Positions 45,512-53,744 of a stretch of DNA of 64,000 nucleotides are shown here, in pieces. Made by a program: the position numbers and the translations under genes. The first letter of the stretch is position 1. Each line of letters opens with the position of its first letter. The stretch spans positions 328,805 to 392,804 of the forward strand of contig NZ_JAFEWF010000003.1 of NCBI RefSeq assembly GCF_017355835.1, written 5' to 3'. The notes under the pieces are model-generated. The model was not told the DNA's origin, searched no databases, and was given only the letters and a program-made list of their open reading frames with translations. The DNA comes from Desertivirga brevis. Lineage in GTDB: Bacteria > Bacteroidota > Bacteroidia > Sphingobacteriales > Sphingobacteriaceae.

Positions 45512-47008
45512 ATGAACGAATACCTGCCATACCTTTCCGAATTATTATCTGAAGCGTTATCAGGTATCTTTTTTATATTACCTGAGATTGCCTTGGTAAT
45601 AGCCTTTCTTCTGGTTATCGTTGCTGATCTTTTCTTTCCCGGAAAGAGCTCCAAAAATTCTTACGGAATTGCTCTTACAGGTATTATCATTTCAGCTGTT
45701 ACTAGTTACCAGCAATCCCTGTCAGTAGAAAAAGGAATGTCCCTATTCTCAGGAAGCATTGTTCTTGATAAGGTAGCAATAAGTTTCAAGCTAATTTTTG
45801 CGTTTGTTACTGTCCTTTTTGCCGTTTTTATTCGAGGGAATTCCTCCCTTAAAAAGCATAATAAAGGTGTAGGTGATTTGTATATGCTTCTTCCAGCGGT
45901 ACTTATCGGGCTTAATATGATGTCAATGGCAAGTAACCTTCTGATGGTATACATTTCCATTGAGATGGTGTCTATCGCATCTTATCTGATGGTTGGCTAC
46001 GTTTCGGGAGAAAATAAGCAGACTGAGGCTTCAATGAAGTATGCTTTATTTGGCTCGGCATGTTCTGCTATTATGCTTTATGGCATGTCTCTTCTTTACG
46101 GCTTTACAGGAACTATCAGTTTGTCTGATGGGAATATGATTGCCCAATTAAGTCATATCGCTGAACCTCCGACAGCACTTGCAATACTTTTAACTTTGGT
46201 AGGAATCGGCTTTAAACTTTCTTTCGTTCCATTGCATTTCTGGAGTCCAGATGTTTATCAGGGAGCACCAACCCCAGTAACTGCCTTTCTTTCTACCGCA
46301 CCTAAGATCGCTGGTTTTGCTATTTTAATAAGATTTCTGGTTCCCTTTTACGGTTATAAGGCAGCAACGGGCGTTCAGGTTTTTGATTTCGAAACTACGA
46401 TCACTGTCATAGCAATTGTTACCATGATCCTGGGTAATTTTGCCGCTATCTGGCAGAATAATATAAAGCGTATGCTCGCTTATTCATCAATAGCGCATAC
46501 GGGTTTTGCGTTGATGGCCATTGTTGCAATTTATCAGAATGGAATAAGGTCTCTAATTTTCTATTTTACAGTTTATGCCCTTATGAATATGGCTGCTTTT
46601 ATGATTGCAGACCAGGTAGAACAAAAGGCAGGGGTAGATGATGTGAGAAAGTATAAAGGACTGGGTAAATTTTTAAAGATCGAGATCCTTTGCTTTGTGG
46701 TAATATTAGTTTCTTTAACCGGCCTTCCACCTACCGGGGGGTTTATAGCAAAGCTTTTCATCTTTACTTCGGCTTTTGAAAAGTATCAATCCTCCGGCTC
46801 TACCTGGGTCTTGTCATTATTAATAACAGGTGCAATTACAACAGTAGTCTCCCTATTCTACTATTTCAAAATTCCATTGAATGCCTACTTGCGTGAATCA
46901 GACAGAGAACTCCCTGTTAGTGTTCCCATGAATTTCATCTCATATGTTATTTTAGCGCTTACAATTCTTGTTCTTATACTAGGATTGTTCCCGTCAATAC
47001 TTGCATAA
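45512..47008 (+). CDS. nuoN: NADH-quinone oxidoreductase subunit N
   Basis: 498 residues, about 14 helices. Signatures: MVYISIEMVSIASYLMVGYV with the conserved Glu, GIGFKLSFVPLHFWSPDVYQGAPTPVTAFLSTAPKIAGFA, and RMLAYSSIAHTGFALMAIVA. The innermost antiporter-like subunit. Last gene of nuoH-N; the start directly follows the nuoM stop with no gap. No clear terminator is seen in the 74 bases before purF. Confidence 0.96.
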   Translation: MNEYLPYLSELLSEALSGIFFILPEIALVIAFLLVIVADLFFPGKSSKNSYGIALTGIIISAVTSYQQSLSVEKGMSLFSGSIVLDKVAISFKLIFAFVTVLFAVFIRGNSSLKKHNKGVGDLYMLLPAVLIGLNMMSMASNLLMVYISIEMVSIASYLMVGYVSGENKQTEASMKYALFGSACSAIMLYGMSLLYGFTGTISLSDGNMIAQLSHIAEPPTALAILLTLVGIGFKLSFVPLHFWSPDVYQGAPTPVTAFLSTAPKIAGFAILIRFLVPFYGYKAATGVQVFDFETTITVIAIVTMILGNFAAIWQNNIKRMLAYSSIAHTGFALMAIVAIYQNGIRSLIFYFTVYALMNMAAFMIADQVEQKAGVDDVRKYKGLGKFLKIEILCFVVILVSLTGLPPTGGFIAKLFIFTSAFEKYQSSGSTWVLSLLITGAITTVVSLFYYFKIPLNAYLRESDRELPVSVPMNFISYVILALTILVLILGLFPSILA

Positions 47009-47082
47009 GTATGATTTTTTCCTTTCAATGTTATAACACTTTTGTCGTTTTAAACTGTAATTTTGCATACTCATAAGTAGTC

Positions 47083-48978
47083 ATGAGTGAATCGATTAAA
47101 CATGAGTGCGGCATCGCCCTCATCCGTCTCTTAAAACCCCTTTCATATTATCAGGAAAAATACGGAACGTCGCTTTATGGTTTGAATAAACTGTATTTGC
47201 TGATGGAAAAACAGCATAACCGTGGCCAGGATGGTGCAGGTATCGCTACCATCAAATTTGACGTAAACCCAGGTAACAGATATATCAGCAGGCACCGTGC
47301 GATGGGATCAACAGCTGTTTCCGAAATATTTGAGTATGTTCAGAAGAAGTTTGCAGATATTCCCGGAGATCTGCTGCAGGACGCTGAATGGTTAAAAGAG
47401 AATATTAGCTTTACCGGCGAGGTATTGATGGGGCATTTACGTTACGGCACACACGGTAAGAATAGCATAGAGAACTGCCATCCTTTCCTTCGTCAAAATA
47501 ATTGGATGAGCCGTAACCTCGTAATTGCAGGTAACTTCAACATGACCAATGTTGATGAGTTATTGGAGCAACTATATGAGCTTGGCCAGCATCCAAAGGA
47601 AAAAGCAGACACCGTTACTGTTTTGGAGAAAATAGGGCATTTCTTGGATGACGAAAACCAAAGACTTTTTGATGAATTCAAGAAGCAGGGCTTTAGCAAT
47701 AGAGAGATCAGCCATCTGATAGCAGATAATTTGGATGTTGCCAAGATCCTACGTCGTTCGGCTAAAACCTGGGATGGTGGTTATACCATTGAAGGGATCT
47801 TTGGTCATGGGGATGCTTTTGTTATGCGCGATCCTGCAGGAATTCGTCCTGCTTATTATTATATAGACGACGAAGTTGTTGTAGTAACTTCAGAGAGACC
47901 AGCAATTCAAACTGCCTTCAATGTGCCTTTCGATTCTGTAAAAGAAATTAAACCAGGGCATGCCCTGATTATTAAAAAGAACGGAGTGATCACTGAAGAG
48001 CAGTTCAGAGAGCCATTAGTTCAGAAGTCATGTTCGTTTGAACGTATTTATTTTTCTCGTGGAAGTGATGCCGCGATCTATAATGAGCGTAAACAACTTG
48101 GTCGTCTACTTTGTCCTCAAATTCTTGATTCAGTTAACAACGATCTTAAGAACACAGTTTTCTCATTCATCCCTAATACAGCAGAGGTGGCTTTTTATGG
48201 AATGGTTGATGGCTTACATAAATATATAAAGCGAGTTCAAAAAGATACCCTTCTTAAAAGAGCAGATAAGATCTCAGACGAAGAGCTGGAAGAAATGTTA
48301 AATATGGCTCCGAGAGTCGAAAAGATCGCCATCAAGGATGCCAAGTTACGGACTTTTATTACGCAGGACGCGGATCGTCAGGATATGGTATCCCATGTTT
48401 ACGATACTACGTACGGACTTGTAAAAGCTGGTACTGATAATCTTGTGGTAATAGACGATTCAATAGTTCGCGGGACAACCTTAAAGCAAAGTATCCTGAA
48501 AATATTAGATCGTCTTGGTCCTAAAAAGATCATTATTGTATCATCGGCTCCCCAAATACGTTATCCTGATTGTTATGGTATCGATATGTCTAGAATGGGC
48601 GAGTTTGTTGCTTTTGAAGCTGCAATCAAGCTTTTAAAGGAAAGCGGCAGAGAGCATATTATTTGGGAAACGTACGAGAAGTGTAAGGCATCCCTTAAAA
48701 TGGATAGAAATGATGTAGAGAACTACATAAAGGCTATTTATGCTCCATTTACGGATGAAGAGATCTCAGCTAAGATCACACAGATCATCTCTCCAAAAGC
48801 TATAAACGCAGAGGTGCAAGTGATCTATCAGACTCTTGATAATCTCCATGCAGCTTGTCCTTCACATCTTGGTGATTGGTATTTCTCCGGTGATTATCCT
48901 ACACCAGGAGGAAACAGAGTTGTGAACCGGGCTTTCATGAACTGGGTAGAAGGTAAAAACCAGAGAGCCTACGTGTAG
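47083..48978 (+). CDS. purF: Amidophosphoribosyltransferase, long Bacteroidota form
   Basis: 631 residues, about 130 longer than E. coli PurF. The Ntn glutaminase nucleophile would be Cys9 in KHECGIALIR, so a short propeptide must be removed. The glutaminase motifs EKQHNRGQDGAGIA and GHLRYGTHGKNS follow. The PRPP-binding loop is VVIDDSIVRGTTLK near 453-466. The extra length comes from insertions around 150-190 and a C-terminal extension. It makes phosphoribosylamine, the first step of purine synthesis. A TAATTTTG -7-like box lies near 47057. A paralogue, rather than the main purF, cannot be excluded. Confidence 0.9.
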   Translation: MSESIKHECGIALIRLLKPLSYYQEKYGTSLYGLNKLYLLMEKQHNRGQDGAGIATIKFDVNPGNRYISRHRAMGSTAVSEIFEYVQKKFADIPGDLLQDAEWLKENISFTGEVLMGHLRYGTHGKNSIENCHPFLRQNNWMSRNLVIAGNFNMTNVDELLEQLYELGQHPKEKADTVTVLEKIGHFLDDENQRLFDEFKKQGFSNREISHLIADNLDVAKILRRSAKTWDGGYTIEGIFGHGDAFVMRDPAGIRPAYYYIDDEVVVVTSERPAIQTAFNVPFDSVKEIKPGHALIIKKNGVITEEQFREPLVQKSCSFERIYFSRGSDAAIYNERKQLGRLLCPQILDSVNNDLKNTVFSFIPNTAEVAFYGMVDGLHKYIKRVQKDTLLKRADKISDEELEEMLNMAPRVEKIAIKDAKLRTFITQDADRQDMVSHVYDTTYGLVKAGTDNLVVIDDSIVRGTTLKQSILKILDRLGPKKIIIVSSAPQIRYPDCYGIDMSRMGEFVAFEAAIKLLKESGREHIIWETYEKCKASLKMDRNDVENYIKAIYAPFTDEEISAKITQIISPKAINAEVQVIYQTLDNLHAACPSHLGDWYFSGDYPTPGGNRVVNRAFMNWVEGKNQRAYV

Positions 48979-48986
48979 AAAATATC

Positions 48987-49088
48987 TGAATGAAAGAATG
49001 ATGGAATGAGTGATTTATTCTATCATTCTATCATTCTCTCATTCATTCATTCTCTCATTCTTTCATTCTCTCATTCTTTCATTCACTC
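48987..49088. repeat. Octamer array ATTC-NNNN with inverted lead segment
   Basis: ATTC recurs at 49017, 49025, 49033, 49041, 49049, 49057, 49065, 49073 and 49081, a strict 8-bp period with units such as ATTCTATC, ATTCTCTC and ATTCTTTC. The preceding 48987-49012 segment has the inverse words (GAATGAAAGAATGATGGAATGAG) and can fold onto the array. It lies between the convergent purF and LysE genes and may act as terminator. Words are shared with the inverted repeat at 30614-30692. Confidence 0.88.
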
Positions 49089-49100
49089 CTTCTTTCTATT

Positions 49101-49715
49101 CTACATCACAAGGCTCCAGATCAGCTTGAGCGCAAAGATCAGAATAAGGCACCCAGCCACCTTATTAAGAAGAATAATAGTCTTTTCTTTAATACGATAC
49201 CTGAACTTATTAGCATAATAGGCTTTTAGTGTATCCATGCTGAATTGAGTAAGGAGGATACACCCGAAAAATGGGATAATTTCTTCAGACTCTAATTTCC
49301 CTTTAACGGAGATCAGGCTACTAGTAACACTTACCCAATAGAGAAGGAGAGACGGATTAAAGATGCACATTAAAAATCCCTTGAAGAAATAGCCTGTGTT
49401 CCGTTTAGTGGAAGTTGTATTTTGATAATTGATCTTCACCTTCTTAAACAAATAATAGCAGCCGATCCCAATAAGAACTACACTACCTGTAATCCCAATA
49501 GCTACGCGGTACTGGCTTTCAAACTTGATAAAGGAGGATCCATAAATTGCCAGTGCGACATAAATAAAATCGCTAAGAACCACTCCTGCTGCGAGCCACA
49601 TTCCGGCATGAAAGCCCTTTTCTATGCTTGTTTTTAACAGTGCAAAGAAAACTGGTCCCGTTGCAAAAGACAGCACTATTCCAAGTCCAATACCAGATAA
49701 AATCGATTCAAGCAT
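49101..49715 (-). CDS. LysE-family amino acid exporter
   Basis: About 204 residues from the ATG at 49715, which starts MLESILSGIGLGIVLSFATGPVFFALL, the family's N-terminal signature. The frame extends 18 residues upstream without conserved features. Six hydrophobic helices; CIFNPSLLLYWVSV is the conserved NP motif region of LysE/RhtB proteins. It exports amino acids or small metabolites through the inner membrane; the substrate is unknown. Confidence 0.88.
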   Translation of the reverse strand: MLESILSGIGLGIVLSFATGPVFFALLKTSIEKGFHAGMWLAAGVVLSDFIYVALAIYGSSFIKFESQYRVAIGITGSVVLIGIGCYYLFKKVKINYQNTTSTKRNTGYFFKGFLMCIFNPSLLLYWVSVTSSLISVKGKLESEEIIPFFGCILLTQFSMDTLKAYYANKFRYRIKEKTIILLNKVAGCLILIFALKLIWSLVM

Positions 49716-49913
49716 ATATACTGGCCCGTTGCAAATCTGCGAATATCCGACTTTTAATGTAATTAACAAGGATCAGATAAATTTAGGCTATTATAAAACC
49801 TCCACAATAGTTTGAAAAGCCTATCCTATTCAACCTGCAGCCTCTACTTTTGTTGTTGCTTTTTACTCCATTATAATTATATTGCTTGTTGAATTTTAAA
49901 CTAACTTAACTAT

Positions 49914-51209
49914 ATGCAAAATCAAAAGGCGCAAACAGGTGCGGGGTCTAATCCCATTATAATCATAGGAGCGCTGTTTTTTATTTTCGGATTTGTGACA
50001 TGGTTAAATGGGACACTGATACCCTATCTTAAAATAGCTTGCGAGCTGAAGTCTGATACCGAATCGTACCTTGTTGCTACCGCCTTTTTTATAGCATATA
50101 CGGTTATGGCCCTCCCCTCATCTTATGTACTGGGTAGAACCGGATACAAGAAGGGAATGGCATTAGGACTCGTAATTATGGCAGTTGGTGCGATACTTTT
50201 TGTTCCTGCAGCAAACGTTAGAAGTTTCCCCATGTTTCTGGTCGGCCTATTTATCATAGGAACTGGACTGGCATTATTACAAACTGCCTCCAATCCTTAC
50301 GCAGCTATACTTGGGCCTCCCGAAAGTGCAGCCAGACGAATTAGCATCATGGGGATCTGTAATAAAGTAGCCGGTATTATTGCAGGCCTGATCTTTGGGT
50401 ACATTGCTTTAAGCGACTCGGATGGAATAGAGAAACGTCTAGCCCAAATGACTGAAGCAGCGCGAGCTAGTGCTCTTGACGAATTGGCTTCCAGGGTTAT
50501 CGTTCCCTATATCATAATGACTGCTGTATTACTATTTCTTGCCATTGCTATAATGAGGTCATCCCTTCCTGATATTAAAGATGAAGCAGAAGTGGAAGTA
50601 TCCACAGAAGTTCGACAGAAGAGCAGCATATTTGACTTCCCACATTTATGGCTGGGGGTACTTGCATTGTTTCTTTACGTCGGCGTAGAAGTAATGGCAG
50701 GAGATACAATTATCAGTTACGGCAAGGCAATTGGCATTCCGTTATCAATTTCCCGTTTCTTTACCCAGGGAACTCTCGCATTTATGTTATTAGGGTATGT
50801 AATTGGGATTGCAACCATGCCCAAGTACTTGTCGCAGCAAAAGGCGCTTCAAATATGTGCCATCAGTGGGGTAGTATTTAGTGTGGCTACTATTTACACC
50901 AGCGGTTATGCCTCTGTTTTCTTTCTGGCCCTTCTAGGATTATCAAATTCCCTGATGTGGCCAGCAATCTTTCCCTTAGCTATAAATGGTCTGGGGCGAT
51001 TTACTAAAACAGGGTCGGCACTTTTGATTATGGCTATTGCCGGAGGTGCTATTTTACCTCTTTTTTACGGGAAATTCTCTGAATATTTAACTACGCATTT
51101 TGGCCAGGCAGTAGCAGTTTCAAAAGCCTATTGGATTATGGTTCCTTGTTATTTGTATATTTATTATTTTGCTGCCAAAGGTTACAAAGTGGGCTTGCCG
51201 AGAAATTAA
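49914..51209 (+). CDS. MFS sugar transporter (fucose/glucose-galactose permease type)
   Basis: 431 residues, 12 transmembrane helices. IFGFVTWLNGTLIPYLKIACEL at the N-terminus, then SNPYAAILGPPESAARRISIMGICNKVAGIIAG, are characteristic of the FucP/GluP branch of the major facilitator superfamily. EVMAGDTIISYGKAIG is the TM7 block. It imports a hexose or fucose with protons. A divergent 198-bp intergenic region separates it from the LysE gene. No catabolic genes accompany it, so the substrate is open. Confidence 0.9.
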   Translation: MQNQKAQTGAGSNPIIIIGALFFIFGFVTWLNGTLIPYLKIACELKSDTESYLVATAFFIAYTVMALPSSYVLGRTGYKKGMALGLVIMAVGAILFVPAANVRSFPMFLVGLFIIGTGLALLQTASNPYAAILGPPESAARRISIMGICNKVAGIIAGLIFGYIALSDSDGIEKRLAQMTEAARASALDELASRVIVPYIIMTAVLLFLAIAIMRSSLPDIKDEAEVEVSTEVRQKSSIFDFPHLWLGVLALFLYVGVEVMAGDTIISYGKAIGIPLSISRFFTQGTLAFMLLGYVIGIATMPKYLSQQKALQICAISGVVFSVATIYTSGYASVFFLALLGLSNSLMWPAIFPLAINGLGRFTKTGSALLIMAIAGGAILPLFYGKFSEYLTTHFGQAVAVSKAYWIMVPCYLYIYYFAAKGYKVGLPRN

Positions 51210-51230
51210 TACCTTTGTTTAAATTCAAAA

Positions 51231-51698
51231 GTGAAAAGTAAGCCTTCCTTCAACTCGATATTCATGAACCTGGCATCTGATCTGGCTTTGCGATCTCATT
51301 GCGTAAAGGCTCAGGTAGGAGCGGTTCTTACGAAAGATACACGCATAATTTCTATCGGATATAATGGTCCACCCGCCGGAACGCATAACTGCGACGAGGA
51401 ATGGCCGGATGCGGGCTGTCCCAGGGATGCCCGTGGTAGTTGTTCCTTAGCTTTACATGCCGAGGAGAATGCAATTCTGTACGCAAGTAAGAATGGATCA
51501 GATCTACAAGGCTGTACCTTGTATGTTACGCTTTCACCATGTTTACCTTGTGCTCGACTTATCTTCTCTTCAGGTATAAAAAAGGTAATTTATAAAAACT
51601 CCTATGCAGAGTATAAGGGACTACCTTCGGATGAGGGGGTAGACTTTCTAAATAAGTTTGGGGTAGAGGCCATTAAAGCCGAGCCTGCAAGTCCTTAG
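51231..51698 (+). CDS. dCMP deaminase family protein
   Basis: 155 residues, start GTG at 51231. Zinc-binding residues are in LALHAEENAILYA (His and catalytic Glu) and LSPCLPCARLIF (PCxxC). The segment CDEEWPDAGCPRDARGSC is a Cys-rich insertion typical of ComEB/dCMP deaminases, which make dUMP for thymidylate. Convergent with the SDR gene; the stops overlap by four bases. Confidence 0.92.
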   Translation: MKSKPSFNSIFMNLASDLALRSHCVKAQVGAVLTKDTRIISIGYNGPPAGTHNCDEEWPDAGCPRDARGSCSLALHAEENAILYASKNGSDLQGCTLYVTLSPCLPCARLIFSSGIKKVIYKNSYAEYKGLPSDEGVDFLNKFGVEAIKAEPASP

Positions 51699-52513
51699 AT
51701 TTTCACCCATTCCCTGCTAAGTCTGTAAAGTTTGTCTCTTGCCATCAGGTCATTGGCCTGGGCACGTGCTTCAGCAATCTCTTTTTTGTCGAAGTAAGCA
51801 CCAGTAATATTTTCTATTTCAGGAGATGTACTCACGTGGAGAACTACTTCTGTACCTTGTTCAACTGATGTTTCTGCTGAGCCAAAAACCTCAAGAACCA
51901 TTTTAGTGTTCATAAGGTTTTCGGGATGTAAGGCGTTCACTCTTATTTTTGTATCCTTCAACTGTCCGGCAAGTGTGAATGTAAACATGATCAGAGCTAA
52001 CTTACTCTGCGCATAAGCTTTTCGGGAGTTGTAGTTGATATCAAGCATTACATTGTCGAAATCAAGTTCGTGCTGCGCTCCCGAAGAAATGTTTATAATT
52101 TTTGTCACTTCTTTCTGTTGAAGAGCGGGTATCAGCAGGTGGGTAAGAAGGAAGGGTGCCAGGTAATTAACAGCAAAGTTTAGTTCAAATTTATCCTGGC
52201 TATAACGCCTCACATCATCCTTTAGATAAATGCCTGCATTATTGATCAGCATGTCTATATTTTGATACTCTTTTAGTATTGCTGCTCCTAAATCCCGTAC
52301 ACTTTGCAGTGATGAAAAGTCTGAATTGTAGTACTTTATCTTTTCGTTCCCTGATAGTTTGATAATTTCTTCTAAAGTTTTTTCACCTTTCTTCGGGTCT
52401 CTTCCATGCAAAATTATTCTTGAACCTTGCTCCGCAAGCTTTAAAGCCACATTTTTACCTAAGCCGTCGGTTGAACCTGTAATTAAAACTGTCTGTTCAG
52501 CAATTGCTTTCAT
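51695..52513 (-). CDS. Short-chain dehydrogenase/reductase
   Basis: 272 residues. Cofactor motif TGSTDGLGKNVALKLAEQG, INNAGIYLK, and catalytic Ser with NYNSRKAYAQSKLAL (Tyr-x3-Lys as YAQSK). The overall form is like retinol dehydrogenase/WWOX-type SDRs; the substrate is not deducible. Its promoter region is shared with the divergent 64-residue gene. Confidence 0.88.
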   Translation of the reverse strand: MKAIAEQTVLITGSTDGLGKNVALKLAEQGSRIILHGRDPKKGEKTLEEIIKLSGNEKIKYYNSDFSSLQSVRDLGAAILKEYQNIDMLINNAGIYLKDDVRRYSQDKFELNFAVNYLAPFLLTHLLIPALQQKEVTKIINISSGAQHELDFDNVMLDINYNSRKAYAQSKLALIMFTFTLAGQLKDTKIRVNALHPENLMNTKMVLEVFGSAETSVEQGTEVVLHVSTSPEIENITGAYFDKKEIAEARAQANDLMARDKLYRLSREWVKI

Positions 52514-52588
52514 TTGGAGATTGGTTTATTGGAATAACTTTTGTTTATGTAGACTTGTTTTAATAAGAATTTAACTAAACAATAGACT

Positions 52589-52783
52589 ATGAGAAATTTT
52601 GTGCCAGCGTCGTTAGAGGAGAGTTTAATGAAATTTAATGCTTCATCGTCAGAAGTAACTCGTCCTGTTCCCGAAACTAAATATACTGCACATGGTGGTT
52701 GGTTTGGCGTAGAGTGTTCTGATAGTCAGGCTTCAGCTAAAAAAGTAACAAAGAAAAGATTTGTAAAAGGAGCCAGGGCATAA
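52589..52783 (+). CDS. 64-residue basic small protein
   Basis: Starts MRNFVPASLEESLMKF and ends in a Lys/Arg-rich tail (KKVTKKRFVKGARA). It contains a Tyr/His/Gly/Trp segment and one Cys. No transmembrane helix and no family recognised. A strong terminator begins 36 bases after the stop. A TAGACTTG -7-like box (52550-52557) lies 32 bases before the ATG with a weak ATTG upstream. So it appears to be an independent transcription unit, which supports a real gene. Confidence 0.65.
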   Translation: MRNFVPASLEESLMKFNASSSEVTRPVPETKYTAHGGWFGVECSDSQASAKKVTKKRFVKGARA

Positions 52784-52818
52784 CCGGCTAAAACATACTT
52801 TTAAGTAAAATTACAACT

Positions 52819-52855
52819 GAAGTTGAAAGGGTTTCCTTTCAACTTCTTTTTTTTT
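52819..52855 (+). terminator. Strong intrinsic terminator after the 64-residue gene
   Basis: GAAGTTGAAAGG and CCTTTCAACTTC form a 12-bp perfect stem with loop GTTT, followed by nine Ts. Nearest upstream gene on the + strand is the small ORF. Confidence 0.94.
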
Positions 52856-52874
52856 ACAATGGTTTGGTTGTCTC

Positions 52875-53360
52875 TTAGCTATTTGACCCAAGCTCTTCCA
52901 GTAGAATAGTTCCTACTGCATCTATGGTCTGAGCTACAATTTCGTCAGGTGTACCTTCAAAATGTAAACGTGTTTTCCAGGCCTTATCTTTCACATAACC
53001 GTGCACGAACATTGTTCCTACGGGTTTTTCCGGACTTTCGGATCCTCCCTCTGAAGCAAGTCCTGTAACTGCTACAATAACATCAGCAGGAATAAGTCTT
53101 TTAACCGATTCGGCTAATAGCTGTGTTACCTCCGGAGATTCTGCAGTATACCGATCTATAACCTCGGGAGGGATATTCAGTAGGTGCTCTTTCACACTTC
53201 TATCATAACAAACGATACTTCCTTTTACTACCTGTCCGCATTCAGGAACTGATGTAAAATCGTATATCAGGCGTCCGGTGCTTGCACTTTCTGCAAATGC
53301 TATGGTTAATTCCTGTGCAAGCAATGCATGACATACTGCAATAACTGATTTCGAAGGCAT
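52875..53360 (-). CDS. CinA C-terminal-domain protein (PncC-type amidohydrolase)
   Basis: 161 residues, only the CinA C-domain without the N-terminal MoCF/COG1058 part. IAFAESASTGRLIYDFTSVPECGQVVKGSIVCYDRSVKEHLL matches the family's AES-x-T-GG block in a diverged form (ASTGR instead of CTGG), and AVTGLASEGG-x8-KPVGTMFV matches the second. Members deamidate nicotinamide mononucleotide. The first motif differs from the usual SCTGG, so activity is uncertain. It follows the 83-residue gene on the same strand after 61 bases. Confidence 0.85.
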   Translation of the reverse strand: MPSKSVIAVCHALLAQELTIAFAESASTGRLIYDFTSVPECGQVVKGSIVCYDRSVKEHLLNIPPEVIDRYTAESPEVTQLLAESVKRLIPADVIVAVTGLASEGGSESPEKPVGTMFVHGYVKDKAWKTRLHFEGTPDEIVAQTIDAVGTILLEELGSNS

Positions 53361-53421
53361 ATGTTAATCTTAATTTCTCAATGAGAACGGTTTTCAAGGG
53401 GGATGGTTTGAATAAAAGTGC

Positions 53422-53673
53422 TTATGTTGCTTTTCCCTTCAGTTCCCAATGGTCTTTAATTATTTTTCCTTGTGCATCCTTTGCCAGTCGTCGAGCGTAT
53501 CGTTCCCCCTTGATCTGGCCCTTATCATCCAGCTTTCCAATAAAAAGTAATATCGGAAGCCCTTCTTCGTTGGTTTTAAATGCTAGATCATTTCCTTTGA
53601 ATTCAGAATTAACCATCGCCAACGGCTCATATGTTTTATTTAATATTTTTATTAGTCCTTCGCTTAATGCCAT
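53422..53673 (-). CDS. Small conserved-looking cytoplasmic protein (83 residues)
   Basis: Compact soluble protein with regular alternation and many charged residues (NSEFKGNDLAFKTNEEGLP, GERYARRLAKDAQGKIIKDHW), ending KGKAT. Composition and codon use look coding, unlike the longer frame on the opposite strand. No family recognised. Same strand as and 61 bases before the CinA-domain gene, so they may be co-transcribed. Confidence 0.7.
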   Translation of the reverse strand: MALSEGLIKILNKTYEPLAMVNSEFKGNDLAFKTNEEGLPILLFIGKLDDKGQIKGERYARRLAKDAQGKIIKDHWELKGKAT

Positions 53674-53744
53674 AATTCTTTAACTAATTTGAATAGTTTA
53701 GCGTTTTAATTTTTCTAATATATTTACTGAAAACAAGAGAATCT

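Noticed and set aside
49006..49218. 70-residue frame on the + strand
   Set aside because: Formed largely by the ATTC octamer repeat (Ser/His/Ile/Leu/Phe), then antisense to the LysE gene.
53381..53683. 100-residue frame on the + strand
   Set aside because: Opposite to the 83-residue - strand gene, which has a more natural composition and neighbour spacing; Ser/Phe-rich like a shadow frame.
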